Shown: piece after piece, positions 44,560 through 44,695 of the stretch
How positions within the stretch are numbered: position 1 is the first letter of the stretch
How the letters are laid out: each line of letters opens with the position of its first letter
Assembly: GCA_023428645.1 (NCBI GenBank)
Contig: JAEYXD010000090.1
Span: forward strand, 1 to 44,695
Source: Pseudomonadota bacterium
GTDB lineage: Bacteria > Pseudomonadota > Gammaproteobacteria > Steroidobacterales > Steroidobacteraceae
Reading direction: 5' to 3'
Length of the DNA stretch: 44,695 nucleotides
Notes under the pieces: model-generated
Databases searched by the model: none
Seen by the model: only the letters and a program-made list of their open reading frames with translations
Told to the model about the DNA's origin: nothing
Translations under genes and position numbers: made by a program

Positions 44560-44695
44560 TTGATCGCGATCCAGCCGACCCAGAGCAGCGATGAAAATAC
44601 GATTGCGGACGCTTTTACGTCCGCGCGCGCGCAAGCCCGCGTCATCGACCGCTATCCAGGCGCTGTGCCGCCCGACCTCGCGGCCGCCTATCGAG
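44560..44695 (+). CDS. 2-keto-4-pentenoate hydratase-like protein, N-terminal part
   Basis: The gene runs off the window; 45 codons are visible. The only possible start is TTG at 44560, after an in-frame stop at 44554 and a good ribosome site. The segment IADAFTSARAQARVIDRYPG followed by VPPDLAAAYR is the characteristic start of MhpD/HpaH-type hydratases, which lie in the fumarylacetoacetate-hydrolase superfamily and act after meta-cleavage of aromatic rings. The ATG at 44553 is in another frame that closes after 13 codons. It is divergent from pectate lyase. Confidence 0.6.
   Translation, partial: MIAIQPTQSSDENTIADAFTSARAQARVIDRYPGAVPPDLAAAYR

Noticed and set aside
44373..44594. A 73-codon plus-strand frame in the pectate lyase promoter region
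   Set aside because: It has no ribosome site or recognisable product, covers the operator and overlaps the better-supported hydratase start.

Overview
The window is GC-rich, densely coded, and typical of a Gram-negative, TonB-receptor-rich proteobacterium that scavenges plant material. It encodes a periplasmic alpha-2-macroglobulin with PBP1C, a lipoprotein phospholipase-D enzyme, three outer-membrane TonB-dependent receptors, a secreted pectate lyase, KDG kinase and hydroxycinnamate catabolism. The style recalls gammaproteobacteria such as Steroidobacteraceae, but the sequence alone does not prove this. No tRNA, rRNA, CRISPR array, intact insertion sequence or prophage gene was seen.

Layout. 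(1) 1-9090: envelope genes, namely the 3' end of an alpha-2-macroglobulin gene overlapping pbpC, a DUF3187-like protein, a PLD/ClsC-like lipoprotein and an exported amidase with an inserted twin CX3C segment. (2) 9131-17258: a probable LacI regulon containing a frameshifted TonB receptor, a CapA-like protein with a DMT-type membrane protein, a LacI regulator, and a P450 with an MmgE/PrpD protein. Two near-identical palindromes with an AAGCGCTT core lie in its two divergent promoter regions. (3) 17259-18882: gene debris (an epimerase N-terminus joined to a second MmgE/PrpD tail) followed by an MFS transporter. (4) 18915-29832: a LysR regulator divergent from a fused enoyl-CoA hydratase/hydroxyacyl-CoA dehydrogenase, an amidohydrolase, a feruloyl-CoA synthase-like ligase, a core-MetE-like methyltransferase, an aromatic-acid MFS importer and a TonB receptor. 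This looks like a complete CoA-dependent, beta-oxidative route for ferulate or coumarate. (5) 29978-33526: a tight operon of an ACS-type MFS transporter, a di-haem CCP/MauG-like cytochrome c and an OmpA-like exported protein. (6) 33765-35400: a 2OG-Fe(II) oxygenase-like protein and an exported protein of unknown function. (7) 35449-44294: a pectin region with aldehyde dehydrogenase, KDG kinase, a large TIGR01782-type TonB receptor, a type-B carboxylesterase and pectate lyase. A shared ACCGGT-centred palindrome sits before the kinase/receptor pair and before the lyase. (8) 44560-end: the start of a 2-keto-4-pentenoate hydratase-like gene with a TTG start.

Taken together, the regions suggest breakdown of plant cell walls. 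Pectin is cut outside the cell, fragments enter through a TonB receptor, and KDG is phosphorylated. Esterified hydroxycinnamates are released and activated to CoA thioesters for side-chain shortening. The P450/MmgE/CapA block looks like a separate, substrate-inducible module whose substrate cannot be read from the sequence.
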